This document shows positions 41,229 through 50,540 of a stretch of DNA of 64,000 nucleotides, one piece after another. The stretch is taken from the NCBI GenBank assembly GCA_910583835.1, contig CAJTYM010000012.1:1-64000 (forward strand), read 5' to 3'. The notes under the pieces were generated by a model. That model was given only the letters and a program-made list of their open reading frames with translations, was not told where the DNA came from and did not search any database. The first letter of the stretch is position 1, and each line of letters starts with the position of its first letter. This stretch comes from an uncultured Lachnospiraceae bacterium (lineage in GTDB: Bacteria; Bacillota; Clostridia; Lachnospirales; Lachnospiraceae). The translations under genes were made by a program, and so were the position numbers.

Positions 41229-42308
41229 ATGGAAAATGCGAGCAAATCTGGAAAGACACCGCAGATTTTGATTGTAGACGATGTGGAGACCAATTTACTT
41301 ATCCTGGAAAATATGATAGAAGGAATGGGATATATTCCCAAATGTGCAGCGAACGCCGCCAAGGCGGCGGCCTTGATTTCGGAGAGCCTGCCCCAGCTGG
41401 TTCTTCTGGATGTGTTCATGCCGGAAATGGATGGATATGAATTCTGTGAACGGCTGAAAAGCAATCCCGTCACCCGGGATATTCCGGTTATTTTTATCTC
41501 GGCGGCGGATTCCAGCGAGGACAAAGTCAAAGGATTTAAACTGGGGGCGGTAGACTATATAGCGAAACCGTTTGAACTCACAGAGGTCACCATGCGGGTG
41601 AATAACCATTTGAAGCTGCATGAAATGCAGCAGGAGCTGGAAATGAGCAACCGCAGGCTTCACAGCGTTATCAGCAGCCAGGCAAGAAGGATAGAAGATG
41701 AACAGAAGAATATTCTCTATGCCCTGGCAGCGCTCACAGAACAGCGCGATTCTGACACAGCGGACCATATGGAAAATGTGGCGTATAATTGCCGGATGTT
41801 GGCGCAGAGCCTACAGTTTAGCCCGGAATTTACCGAAGAAATATCAGAAAGCTTTATTGATACCATCGAGGTTGCATCCAGGCTTCATGATATCGGGAAG
41901 CTGCGTGTTCCCACTGATGATGAAATCGAGGAGGTGAGTGCAGAGAATCAGGAGGGGAAACAGGTAAGGCACCATGCAGAGCAGGGAGCGGAAATTTTAG
42001 AAAGGGTGTACCAGAACACACCGGGGAACAGCTTTCTGCCGATGGCGATTGAGATTGCCCGTTACCATCATGCCTGTTGGGATGGAAGCGGCTATCCGGG
42101 CGGGATTTCAGGGAAAGACATTCCGCTCTCCGCCAGGATTGCCATTGTCGCGGACAATTACGATACACTGACAGGGGAAGAAGGGCAGGAGGGGGCTTAT
42201 AGCCCGCAAGAAAGCCTCCGTATCATCAAAGAGGGCAGCGGCGCATATTTTGATCCTGATATCGTGAGTGTTTTTTTGAAAATTAAGAACCAGTTACGGC
42301 ACAGCTGA
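41229..42308 (+). CDS. Response regulator with HD-GYP-type output
   Basis: About 359 residues. The receiver domain (10-130) has DD at 17-18, phosphorylated D61 (LLDVFMPEMDGY) and Lys in YIAKPFEL. A helical linker leads to an HD domain with HDIGKL, HH in RYHHACWDGSGYPGG and IADNYDTLTG, the pattern of HD-GYP phosphodiesterases, which degrade cyclic di-GMP. It is the likely partner of the kinase just upstream. ATG 41229 is chosen over an upstream frame overlapping the kinase gene, with GGAGGG nearby. Confidence 0.88.
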   Translation: MENASKSGKTPQILIVDDVETNLLILENMIEGMGYIPKCAANAAKAAALISESLPQLVLLDVFMPEMDGYEFCERLKSNPVTRDIPVIFISAADSSEDKVKGFKLGAVDYIAKPFELTEVTMRVNNHLKLHEMQQELEMSNRRLHSVISSQARRIEDEQKNILYALAALTEQRDSDTADHMENVAYNCRMLAQSLQFSPEFTEEISESFIDTIEVASRLHDIGKLRVPTDDEIEEVSAENQEGKQVRHHAEQGAEILERVYQNTPGNSFLPMAIEIARYHHACWDGSGYPGGISGKDIPLSARIAIVADNYDTLTGEEGQEGAYSPQESLRIIKEGSGAYFDPDIVSVFLKIKNQLRHS

Positions 42309-42378
42309 CCGGGGATTATCTCGGGTTATCATGGCCAGACATCGCGATCAATCGGCACTTGCCAAAATTTGACATGAA

Positions 42379-42407
42379 TTGACAAGTAAATAGAAATATA
42401 GTATCAT
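42379..42407 (+). promoter_or_regulatory. Promoter of the chemosensory operon
   Basis: TTGACA (42379-42384), 17 bp, TATCAT (42402-42407). A second TTGACA lies 11 bp upstream. It is a sigma-A type sequence; I see no flagellar sigma-28 promoter. Confidence 0.75.
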
Positions 42408-42505
42408 AAAACGAATGGTAAATCGAGCTGATAGATGGAACTCGTGAACAGAATAGGTACTAAATTGATCGGTAGAAATTTTAATTATGATAGGAGTAAG
42501 TCAAG

Positions 42506-43306
42506 ATGATTACAGATAGTGAATTTCACCGGGTTGTCGGGTACGTTAAACAGACAGCCGGAATCGATCTTAGTGAGAAGAGAGTATTAATCAATGGCAG
42601 ACTTGAGAATTACATTTTAAGGAACGGTTATCACAATTTTGATGAATATATGGCAAAGGTCGAGCATGACCCCGCAGGTAAGGAGGCGAAGAATTTAATC
42701 AATGCCCTGACCACCAACCATACATATTTTATGCGGGAATTTGAGCATATGGAGTTCCTGCGGCAGAGAATCCTGCCCCAGCTGAAAGTGAAAGAAGCGG
42801 CAAGGAAGGATTTGCGCATCTGGTCTGCCGCATCTTCTACCGGGGAGGAACCTTATACGATTGCCATGGTGCTGCAGGATTTTTTTGCACTTGAGCATGG
42901 GTGGGACACCAAGGTTTTGGCAACGGATATTTCCACCAAGGTCCTGCAGCGTGCGCAGCAGGGGAAGTACCTTGCGGAGCATATAGAGCCATTGCCGGAA
43001 AAATGGCGCAGGAAGTTTTTTACGAAGTTAAATGAAGAGGAGTACCAGGTCAAGCAGGAGTTGCGGAATGAAGTGATTTTCCGGCAGTTTAATTTGATGA
43101 ATGCATTTCCGTTCAAAAGGCCGTTCCATGTGGTTTTTCTGCGGAATGTGATGATATATTTTGATGAGGATACGAAGCTGCAGCTGCTTCGTAAGATTTA
43201 TGATTATTTGGAGCCGGGAGGCTACTTATTTATAGGAACGACTGAGGCGCTTAACAGAAAAGGGACAGCTTTCAAGTATGTCGAGCCGTCAATCTATCAG
43301 AAATAG
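42506..43306 (+). CDS. cheR: Chemotaxis methyltransferase CheR
   Basis: Methylates glutamates of chemoreceptors with S-adenosylmethionine. 266 residues: helical N-domain (residues 1-75), then the SAM-binding domain with RIWSAASSTGEEPYTIAM, TDISTKVLQRAQQG and FLRNVMIYFDEDTK. The TNHTYFMRE motif is standard. It is the first gene of the operon, 17 bp before cheB. No C-terminal receptor-tethering pentapeptide partner is evident on the MCP of this cluster. Confidence 0.95.
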   Translation: MITDSEFHRVVGYVKQTAGIDLSEKRVLINGRLENYILRNGYHNFDEYMAKVEHDPAGKEAKNLINALTTNHTYFMREFEHMEFLRQRILPQLKVKEAARKDLRIWSAASSTGEEPYTIAMVLQDFFALEHGWDTKVLATDISTKVLQRAQQGKYLAEHIEPLPEKWRRKFFTKLNEEEYQVKQELRNEVIFRQFNLMNAFPFKRPFHVVFLRNVMIYFDEDTKLQLLRKIYDYLEPGGYLFIGTTEALNRKGTAFKYVEPSIYQK

Positions 43307-43322
43307 AGAGTAGGAGAATCAG

Positions 43323-44345
43323 ATGAAGAAGATTAGAGTGTTAGTAGTGGATGATTCTGTACTATTTCGCAATTTGCTGGTACAGAGCTTGAGTGAGGAT
43401 CCATACTTAGAGGTTGTGGCACAGGCAGGAGATGCTTATGCGGCAAGGGATGCTATCATAGAATACCGCCCGGATGTGATGACTTTGGACGTGGAGATGC
43501 CCCGCATGGACGGCATCCAGTTCCTGAGGAAGCTGATGCCGCAGTACCCTTTGCCAGTAGTGGTAATCAGCGCCTTGGATGCCAGGGTATTCGACGCCAT
43601 GGAGGCGGGGGCAGTGGATTTTGTGTGTAAGCCCAGTGCGGTTGACCGCTCAAAGGTCAGCGAATTTATCCGTAAAGAACTGGGCACGAAAATCAAGATT
43701 GCTTCCACCGTCAAGGTGGGGAATCTGAAGCGCGTGGAGTCTTACCCGGTCAATGGCGTCTCCGCAGTCAAGAAAGATACGGTGATTGCCATCGGGGCTT
43801 CTACCGGAGGGACAGAAGCGATATTTGAAGTGGTGAAGCAGTTCCGCACAGATATCCCAGGCGTGGTGATTGTGCAGCATATGCCGCCGGGATTTACGGA
43901 AATGTATGCCAACCGCCTGAACAACCAGTGCCAGGTAGCAGTGAAAGAGGCGGTTACGGGCGATAAGGTCCTGCCGGGGCGCGTGCTTATTGCGCCGGGG
44001 GATAAGCATATGCGTCTGGTGAAGGTAAACGGTGTTTACCAGGTGGAATGTAAGGCCGGGGAAAAGGTCAGCGGCCATTGCCCCTCCGTAGATGTGCTGT
44101 TTTCCTCCGTGGCTAAGGCGGCAGGCAAGGATGCGCTGGGCGTAATCCTCACCGGTATGGGAGGCGATGGGGCGAACGGCCTTTTGGAAATGCGCAAGGC
44201 AGGAGCCAAGACAATCGGACAGAACGAGGCTACCTGCGTGGTATATGGAATGCCCAAGGTTGCATACGATATAGGAGCGGTCCAGTATCAGATGGAACTT
44301 TCGAGTATAACGAATAAAATATACGGTTTACTTAAGACCAATTAG
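43323..44345 (+). CDS. cheB: Chemotaxis methylesterase CheB
   Basis: Removes receptor methyl groups when phosphorylated. 340 residues: receiver domain with DD at 10-11 and phosphorylated D56 (LDVEMPRMDG), linker, then the esterase with catalytic Ser in GASTGGTEAI, His in QHMPPGFT and Asp in GMGGDGANG. An AGGAGA-type site precedes it. It is separated from the next gene by an intercistronic repeat. Confidence 0.96.
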   Translation: MKKIRVLVVDDSVLFRNLLVQSLSEDPYLEVVAQAGDAYAARDAIIEYRPDVMTLDVEMPRMDGIQFLRKLMPQYPLPVVVISALDARVFDAMEAGAVDFVCKPSAVDRSKVSEFIRKELGTKIKIASTVKVGNLKRVESYPVNGVSAVKKDTVIAIGASTGGTEAIFEVVKQFRTDIPGVVIVQHMPPGFTEMYANRLNNQCQVAVKEAVTGDKVLPGRVLIAPGDKHMRLVKVNGVYQVECKAGEKVSGHCPSVDVLFSSVAKAAGKDALGVILTGMGGDGANGLLEMRKAGAKTIGQNEATCVVYGMPKVAYDIGAVQYQMELSSITNKIYGLLKTN

Positions 44346-44430
44346 AGGAGGAAGGCAAATGCGCAGCATTTCTGGAATGCCTTCCGACGAACTGGCAGGT
44401 GACGCGAAGCGGCGCGTGCCGATACCTTAG
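44346..44430 (+). repeat. Intercistronic repeat between cheB and the receiver gene
   Basis: A hairpin (GGAAGGCA at 44350-44357 with TGCCTTCC near 44379-44386) is followed by CGACGAACTGGCAGG and a segment ending CGCGTGCCGATACCTTAG. The same composite occurs twice, with a partial third copy, between trkH and trkA (50320-50526). It lies just before the ribosome site of the next gene. Confidence 0.7.
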
Positions 44431-44453
44431 AAGGAGAGGAAAGGAGAGAAATC

Positions 44454-44849
44454 ATGAAGATTTTATTGGCAGAGGATGATTTTGCGAGCCGCAAATTCAT
44501 GTCAAACTATCTGGGAAAGTATGGAGACTGCGATATTACCGTTGATGGCGAAGAGGCAGTGGACGCATTTCTCATGGCGTTGGAGGATGGGGAACCGTAT
44601 GACTTGATTTGTCTTGACGTGATGATGCCCGTCTTAGACGGCTATCAGGCATTGAAGGCAATCCGCGATATTGAGAAAGAGCGCGGGATTCAGGGGAATG
44701 ACGGCGCCAAGATTATCATGACGACTGCACTGAATGAGCAGCGCAATGTGAACAAGGCTTTTGAGATGGGGTGTACGGTTTATTCCGGTAAACCCATTGA
44801 TTTAGACAAATTTGAGAAAATCTTAAAGAAATTGGAACTGATAAAATAA
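44454..44849 (+). CDS. Stand-alone CheY-type receiver
   Basis: 131 residues, a single receiver domain with all required residues: D8/D9, phosphorylated D55 (CLDVMMPVLDGY), Thr in IIMTTALNE and Lys in YSGKPIDL. It lies between cheB and cheA and is therefore the likely phosphate acceptor of this CheA. Without flagellar genes nearby, it could act on a flagellar motor encoded elsewhere or on a different output. AGGAGA site upstream of the ATG. Confidence 0.9.
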   Translation: MKILLAEDDFASRKFMSNYLGKYGDCDITVDGEEAVDAFLMALEDGEPYDLICLDVMMPVLDGYQALKAIRDIEKERGIQGNDGAKIIMTTALNEQRNVNKAFEMGCTVYSGKPIDLDKFEKILKKLELIK

Positions 44850-44885
44850 GCAAAGATTACATTGTAGAAGAAAGGAGGCGGGAAA

Positions 44886-47018
44886 ATGGGAGAAGATTTC
44901 AATACAGACAGTATGCTGGATATGTTCCTGTATGAGAGTGAGCAGCTTTTGGAGAATCTTGACAACACAGTGCTGGAAAAGAAGGATGAGGAATGTTTTG
45001 ATGAGGAATCCATCAATGAGATATTCCGTGTCATGCACACAATCAAAGGTTCTTCCGGTATCATGATGTATGAAAATATCACGAAAGTGTCCCATAAACT
45101 GGAAGATGTATTTTATTATCTGAGAGAATCTCATCCAGAGAACGTTCCGCATCTCGAGCTGGTAGACCATGTGCTGGAGGTATCTGACTTTATCACCGGG
45201 GAGCTGGAAAAAATCAAGAACGGCGAAACACCGGATGGCGATGAGAGCAAGCTTGTGGAAGAGATTGATAAATTTCTGACAAAAGTGAAAACCGGAATTT
45301 CCCAAAAGGGTGAGGAACTGCCCCCGGAAAATACTTACGTGGAGCCCAACCAGTTCTATATAGCGCCCACAGGAAGTGAGAGCAGCAAATATTATAAGGT
45401 ATCCATTTATTGGCGCGATGATACCCAGATGTGCAATATACGCGCCTATACGGCTGTGTACGCCTTGAAAGAGATAGCAGAGGATTTACAATATATACCT
45501 GATGATATTATTACGAATGAAGCCAGCGGCGATGTGATTCTGGAAGATGGGTTCCACATGCTTCTGCAGTGCCAGTGTTCTAAGGATGAAGTAAAAGCAG
45601 CGATTGGCGAGACATCCGGTATGGAGCGTGTGGAAATCAACGACTGCACGAAGCAGGAGTTTGAGATGGGCTTCCATGAGCCGGAGGAGCATCCGATTGT
45701 CATCGAACTGGATGACAAGGAGAAAGAGCCGGAGAAGAAGCCGGAGAAGAAAGAGCCGACGCCTGGCGATTATGTCATCAAGGGCAAGGAGGCCGGCAAG
45801 AGCAAGAAGCTGGCGAAGAACCAGCCCAAGCAGCAGCCCAAGCAGACATATATCAGCGTGAATGTAGATAAGCTTGACTCTCTGATGGATATGATTGGCG
45901 AACTTGTTATCTCTGAGGCAACGGTGCTTCAGAACCCGGACTTGAAAGTGCCGGGGCTGGAACTTTCCAATTTCCAGAAGTCAGCCAGCCAGTTGTCAAA
46001 GATTACCACAGAACTGCAGGACGTTATCATGTCCATGCGTATGATGCCGCTGACGAACACTTTCCAGAAGATGAACCGTATCGTTTTTGATGTCTCCAGG
46101 AAGCTGGGCAAGGACATTGAGCTAGAGGTCATCGGAGAGAACACGGAAGTGGATAAGAACATTATTGAGCATATTTCCGACCCCCTGATGCATTTGGTGC
46201 GTAATTCCGTGGACCATGGAATAGAGTCTAAGGAAGAGCGTCTTGCGGCAGGCAAGAATCCCCGGGGCAAGATTACCCTGGAGGCGAAAAACGAGGGCGG
46301 AAAAGTATATATTATTGTCCGGGACGATGGTAAGGGCCTGAACAAGCAGAAATTATACGAGAAAGCGAGAAATAATGGTCTGATTGGCAACCGTGCCATG
46401 TCAGAGTTTACTGAGAAAGAAATTTTCCAGTTTATTACATTTGCCGGATTTTCCACGAAAGAACAGGTTACAGAATATTCAGGCCGCGGCGTAGGTATGG
46501 ATGTCGTGGTTAAGAATATCCAGGCCGTGGGCGGTAATCTGGAGATTGACAGCGTTGAGGGCGGCGGAAGCGAGATGACGATGAAGATTCCGCTGACATT
46601 GGCAATCATCAATGGCATTGTCATGCAGGTTGGCAACTCTACGTTTGTCGTGGAGACGAATGACATCAAGGAATTCGTCAGGGTCACCAAGGATATGCTG
46701 GTGAAGGAGCCGGACGGAGAAGAGTACATTATGCTCCGCGAAGAATGTTACCCCTTTATTCGCCTGAACCGCCGGTATCATCTGGAAGATTCCAAAGTGG
46801 AAATTGAAGATGGTATCGTAGTGGTATTAGAGCATGAGAACAAGAATGTCTGCGTATTCATCGACCAGCTGATTGCGGAACAGGAAATCGTGGTAAAACC
46901 AATTCCTTCTTACATCAAGAAGGTACAGGGATTATCCGGCTGTACGCAGCTTGGGGATGGAAGCATTGCATTGATTCTTGATATTGCAGGCTTGATTGCC
47001 GGAGAGGAGAAAAAGTAG
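44886..47018 (+). CDS. cheA: Chemotaxis histidine kinase CheA
   Basis: 710 residues with the full CheA plan: P1 HPt domain (H51 in VMHTIKGSSGIM), a P2-like regulator-binding domain (about 160-255), an acidic/Lys-rich linker (about 275-320), the dimerisation domain, the ATPase (HLVRNSVDHGIE, DDGKGLN, GRGVGMDVV) and the CheW-like P5 domain at the end. AAAGGAGGC precedes the start. cheW begins three bases after the stop, so the two are tightly coupled. Confidence 0.96.
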   Translation: MGEDFNTDSMLDMFLYESEQLLENLDNTVLEKKDEECFDEESINEIFRVMHTIKGSSGIMMYENITKVSHKLEDVFYYLRESHPENVPHLELVDHVLEVSDFITGELEKIKNGETPDGDESKLVEEIDKFLTKVKTGISQKGEELPPENTYVEPNQFYIAPTGSESSKYYKVSIYWRDDTQMCNIRAYTAVYALKEIAEDLQYIPDDIITNEASGDVILEDGFHMLLQCQCSKDEVKAAIGETSGMERVEINDCTKQEFEMGFHEPEEHPIVIELDDKEKEPEKKPEKKEPTPGDYVIKGKEAGKSKKLAKNQPKQQPKQTYISVNVDKLDSLMDMIGELVISEATVLQNPDLKVPGLELSNFQKSASQLSKITTELQDVIMSMRMMPLTNTFQKMNRIVFDVSRKLGKDIELEVIGENTEVDKNIIEHISDPLMHLVRNSVDHGIESKEERLAAGKNPRGKITLEAKNEGGKVYIIVRDDGKGLNKQKLYEKARNNGLIGNRAMSEFTEKEIFQFITFAGFSTKEQVTEYSGRGVGMDVVVKNIQAVGGNLEIDSVEGGGSEMTMKIPLTLAIINGIVMQVGNSTFVVETNDIKEFVRVTKDMLVKEPDGEEYIMLREECYPFIRLNRRYHLEDSKVEIEDGIVVVLEHENKNVCVFIDQLIAEQEIVVKPIPSYIKKVQGLSGCTQLGDGSIALILDIAGLIAGEEKK

Positions 47019-47021
47019 GAT

Positions 47022-47552
47022 ATGTCAGAAGAATTGGATTTGATGGATGATTTGGACGGCAGGGAAGATACCCAGAGAGGCATGTTCATGACATTCCAGA
47101 TTGCAGATGAATGTTACGGTATCGCCATTACATACGTGCAGGAAATTGTGGGAATTCAATCCATAACGGCAGTTCCGGAGACAGAAGATTATATCCGGGG
47201 ACTGATTAATATCCGAGGAAAGATTATTCCGGTCATTGATGTCAGGGTAAGGCTGAAACAGCCGCCTCGTGAGTATACAGACCGAACCTGCATTATAGTA
47301 ACTGGCGTGAAGTCGACAGTTGTAGGGCTGATTGTAGATGAGATTGCGGGAGTTATTACCGTTGATGAGAAAGAAATCATTCTTCCGCCATCCCTGTCAC
47401 AGTCCACTGCCGCAAACAGCAAGTATGTATTTGGGCTTGCAAGAGTGGACAATGAAGTGAAGCTGCTGCTGAATCCGGAGAAGTTAATTCGGGACGAGGA
47501 TGTGGAGACGTTTGAAGATGCTGCCCCCGCAGGCGAAATCGCAGAGGCATAA
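47022..47552 (+). CDS. cheW: Coupling protein CheW
   Basis: 176 residues, one CheW domain (FQIADECYGIAITYVQEIVGIQSITAVPETEDYIRGLINIRGKIIPVIDVRVRL) with short acidic tails at each end. It bridges receptors and CheA. The ribosome site lies within the last codons of cheA. Confidence 0.95.
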   Translation: MSEELDLMDDLDGREDTQRGMFMTFQIADECYGIAITYVQEIVGIQSITAVPETEDYIRGLINIRGKIIPVIDVRVRLKQPPREYTDRTCIIVTGVKSTVVGLIVDEIAGVITVDEKEIILPPSLSQSTAANSKYVFGLARVDNEVKLLLNPEKLIRDEDVETFEDAAPAGEIAEA

Positions 47553-47573
47553 AGGTAAAGGAGAAGAGAGAAA

Positions 47574-48917
47574 ATGAAAAATATGAAGTTGAAGACACGA
47601 TTGATTGGCTGTTTTGCAATTGTAATCTTTTTGACGGGGCTGGTTGCATTTATCGGGATTAGTACATTAACGACAGTCAGGACGAAGAATGTTTCCGAGA
47701 CTTATGTGCGGAATGCAGAACTGTTTATGTGCGGCCTGGTAGCCGTTGCCATTATCATTACGCTGATTATGGCGGCTTCGCTCCTGAAAGATATACAGAG
47801 GAACATGAGGATGCTGAGCACTGCAGCCATGGAGATTGCGGACGGCAGGGTAGACGTTCAATTAGAAAAATACCGTGAAGATGAATTTGGTGAATTGGTA
47901 GATGATTTTAAGAAAATTGTAGATACTATTAAGTACCAGGCGGAGATTGCCAACCATCTCTCACAAGGTAATCTTGATGTAGATGTAAAAGTTAAGGGAA
48001 CGCAGGATGTCCTGGGCAATGCATTTGACAGCATTTTCAAGGAGAATAACCAGATGCTTTCCGGAATCCGTGATTCTTCTATTCAGCTTTCCATGGGTGC
48101 AGAGCAGGTATCCGATGCCAGCCAGGCGTTGGCACAGGGCTCCACAGAGCAGGCCAGCGCAATTGAGGAGGTTACGGCTTCCATCACAGAGATTGCAGAG
48201 CGCACCAAACGCAATGCGGAAGAAGCAAACCAGGCCAATGATTCTGTACATACTATGAAGAATGAGGCTATGCAGAGCGATGGCCATATGAAAGACATGA
48301 TTGGCGCGATGACAGAGATTAACGAGTCTTCCGAGAATATTTCCAAGATTATCAAAGTAATTGATGATATCGCATTCCAGACCAATATCCTTGCTTTGAA
48401 TGCCGCAGTAGAGGCAGCAAGGGCGGGCGTACACGGCAAGGGATTTGCAGTTGTGGCAGAAGAGGTAAGGAACCTTGCCGGCAAGAGCGCCTCTGCAGCC
48501 AGTGAGACAGCGGAGATGATTGAAGACTCCATCAAGAAAGTAGAGCATGGTTCCAAACTGGCAGAGGGAACGGCAGCATCCCTGACAGAGATTCTCGGAG
48601 AGGTAGACAATATCGTTTCCCTGATTAACAGCATTGCGGTGGCATCGAACGACCAGGCAACGGCGGTCAGCCAGATTGACCAGGCAATCAGCCAGGTTTC
48701 CCAGGTTGTACAGACGAACTCTGCAACCAGTGAAGAGTGTGCAGCAGCCAGCGAACAGTTATCCAACCAGGCAATGTCGCTGCGTACGATGATTGGACAG
48801 TACAAACTGAAAGGCGGCAGCAGCTCCAGTGTAGCTCCAGTCCAAAGCGCATCGGCAGATAAGGCAGAGGAAAATGAGCGTATTATTTCCCTGGATGGTG
48901 AATTCGGAAAATACTAA
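47574..48917 (+). CDS. Methyl-accepting chemotaxis protein with almost no outer domain
   Basis: 447 residues. Two membrane helices (about 10-31 and 51-71) are separated by only some 19 residues, so there is no room for the usual extracellular ligand domain. A HAMP domain follows (about 72-125), then a HAMP-like linker and the signalling coiled coil with the conserved tip IIKVIDDIAFQTNILALNAAVEAARAG. Signals must come from the membrane, the cytoplasm or a partner protein. It is the only receptor in the operon, which suggests it is dedicated to this CheA. Confidence 0.92.
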   Translation: MKNMKLKTRLIGCFAIVIFLTGLVAFIGISTLTTVRTKNVSETYVRNAELFMCGLVAVAIIITLIMAASLLKDIQRNMRMLSTAAMEIADGRVDVQLEKYREDEFGELVDDFKKIVDTIKYQAEIANHLSQGNLDVDVKVKGTQDVLGNAFDSIFKENNQMLSGIRDSSIQLSMGAEQVSDASQALAQGSTEQASAIEEVTASITEIAERTKRNAEEANQANDSVHTMKNEAMQSDGHMKDMIGAMTEINESSENISKIIKVIDDIAFQTNILALNAAVEAARAGVHGKGFAVVAEEVRNLAGKSASAASETAEMIEDSIKKVEHGSKLAEGTAASLTEILGEVDNIVSLINSIAVASNDQATAVSQIDQAISQVSQVVQTNSATSEECAAASEQLSNQAMSLRTMIGQYKLKGGSSSSVAPVQSASADKAEENERIISLDGEFGKY

Positions 48918-48929
48918 GCATTAAGCACG

Positions 48930-48974
48930 AAGGAGTGTTTTGTGGCCATGCGGGCCACGGAATGCTCCTTTTTT
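48930..48974 (+). terminator. Terminator at the end of the chemosensory operon
   Basis: Bipartite hairpin: AAGGAG/CTCCTT outside and GTGGCC/GGCCAC inside, followed by a T-run. Confidence 0.85.
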
Positions 48975-48986
48975 AAAGGAGATATC

Positions 48987-50318
48987 ATGATACAGAGACT
49001 GAGCAGGGTACAGACCATTGCCCTGGGATTTTTAATGATTATAGCAGTAGGCACGGTGCTTCTGATGCTTCCGATAGCAACGAAAAGCGGGGAGTGCAGC
49101 GGGTTCCTCAATGCATTTTTTACGGCGACCAGCAGTACCTGCGTGACTGGGCTGGTGGTGGTGGACACATATTCTGGCTGGAGCCTGTTTGGACAGGCAG
49201 TCATCCTTCTGCTGATTCAGATTGGCGGTCTGGGATTTATCACCATCGGCGTCTGTTTTTCTATTTTCCTTAAGCGGCGCATCGGGCTGAAAGAGCGCAA
49301 CCTCATCCAGGAGAGCATGAATACCCTGCAGATTGGCGGCACGGTGCGCCTGGTACTTAAGATTGTGCGCTATGCGCTGATTTTTGAGGGTGTAGGGGCG
49401 GTGCTTTTGATGATACGTTTTATCCCGCAGTTTGGCATCGCGGAGGGAATCTGGTATGGCATTTTCCATTCCATATCGGCATTCTGTAACGCCGGATTTG
49501 ACTTGATGGGAAAGTTTGAGCCGTACAGTTCCCTGACTTTATATTACGATGATGTGCTGGTAAATGTGGTGGTAATGGCGTTAATTATTATCGGCGGAAT
49601 CGGGTTTATTGTATGGGATGATATTTCCAAACAGAAATGGAATATTAAGAAATATATGCTGCATACCAAAATTGTGCTGGTGATGACATTGGCGCTGATT
49701 GTGGTTGGCAGTGTCTGCTTTTATTTCTTTGAGCGTGAGAATCTGGCATCGTACGATGCAAAAGGGCAGATTCTGGCATCGGTGTTTGGCGCCGTGACGC
49801 CCAGGACTGCAGGATTCAACACCATTGATACCGGAGCGTACTCGGAGGGCGGCAGGCTGCTGACCGTGGTGCTAATGTTTATTGGCGGAAGCCCAGGTTC
49901 CACTGCTGGCGGGGTTAAGACGACTACCATGATGGTAATTCTCTTATATGCATGGTCTACGCTGCGCAACCAGAACGGGCTCAATATCTTTGGCAGGAGG
50001 ATGGATGAGGACTGCATCAAGAAAGCGGCAACGGTATTCTTTATCAACCTTTTGCTGGCAGCAGGCTGCAGCCTGATGATGGCCGGTGTGGAGAAATCCC
50101 TGCCGCTATCGGACATCCTGATGGAGGTATTTTCAGCCATCGGAACCGTGGGGATATCCACTGGCATTACGCGGGACGTTACAGTATTCTCAAAATATAT
50201 GCTGATATTCCTCATGTACTGCGGAAGGATTGGCAGCATGTCCTTTGCCCTGTCATTTACGGAGAAGAGACATAATGCAACAGTGAAACTGCCCATAGAA
50301 CGAATCACGATTGGGTAG
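48987..50318 (+). CDS. TrkH/KtrB-type potassium transporter
   Basis: Ion-conducting subunit of a K+ uptake system. About 443 residues with roughly eight to ten membrane helices and the four selectivity-filter loops of the family (for example TATSSTCVTGLVVVDTY, SAFCNAGFDLMG, TPRTAGFNT, GTVGISTGIT). Its length fits KtrB better than the longer proteobacterial TrkH. The ATG at 48987 has AAAGGAGA upstream, inside the tail of the preceding terminator. It is paired with the RCK protein downstream; tandem repeats fill the gap. Confidence 0.9.
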   Translation: MIQRLSRVQTIALGFLMIIAVGTVLLMLPIATKSGECSGFLNAFFTATSSTCVTGLVVVDTYSGWSLFGQAVILLLIQIGGLGFITIGVCFSIFLKRRIGLKERNLIQESMNTLQIGGTVRLVLKIVRYALIFEGVGAVLLMIRFIPQFGIAEGIWYGIFHSISAFCNAGFDLMGKFEPYSSLTLYYDDVLVNVVVMALIIIGGIGFIVWDDISKQKWNIKKYMLHTKIVLVMTLALIVVGSVCFYFFERENLASYDAKGQILASVFGAVTPRTAGFNTIDTGAYSEGGRLLTVVLMFIGGSPGSTAGGVKTTTMMVILLYAWSTLRNQNGLNIFGRRMDEDCIKKAATVFFINLLLAAGCSLMMAGVEKSLPLSDILMEVFSAIGTVGISTGITRDVTVFSKYMLIFLMYCGRIGSMSFALSFTEKRHNATVKLPIERITIG

Positions 50319-50319
50319 A

Positions 50320-50526
50320 GGCGCAAAGCAAAAGCGAAGCTTTTTTTAAATGCTTTGCGCCGAACTGGCAGGAGACGCGAAGGGTCTCGTGCCGCTACCG
50401 CTTGATTAAGCGCAAAGCAAAAGCGAAGCATTTTTGGAATGCCTTCCGACGAACTGGCAGGAGACGCGAAGGGGCTCGTGCCGCTACCGCTTGATTAAGC
50501 GCGAAGGGGCTCGTGCCGTTACCATT
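50320..50526 (+). repeat. Tandem intercistronic repeats between trkH and trkA
   Basis: Two units of about 89 bp (50320-50408 and 50409-50498) and a partial third (50499-50526). Unit 1 starts with a hairpin, GCGCAAAGCA/TGCTTTGCGC. Unit 2 begins like unit 1 but ends its stem with GGAATGCCTTCC, as in the repeat at 44346. All share CGAACTGGCAGG and GGCTCGTGCCG or close variants. No coding frame spans them. They end just before AGGAGG of the next gene. Confidence 0.8.
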
Positions 50527-50540
50527 AGGAGGAACAGATT

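Noticed and set aside
42309..42505. Riboswitch or flagellar sigma-28 promoter before cheR
   Set aside because: The gap contains a good sigma-A type promoter, but no conserved riboswitch core or GCCGATAA-type -10 could be found.
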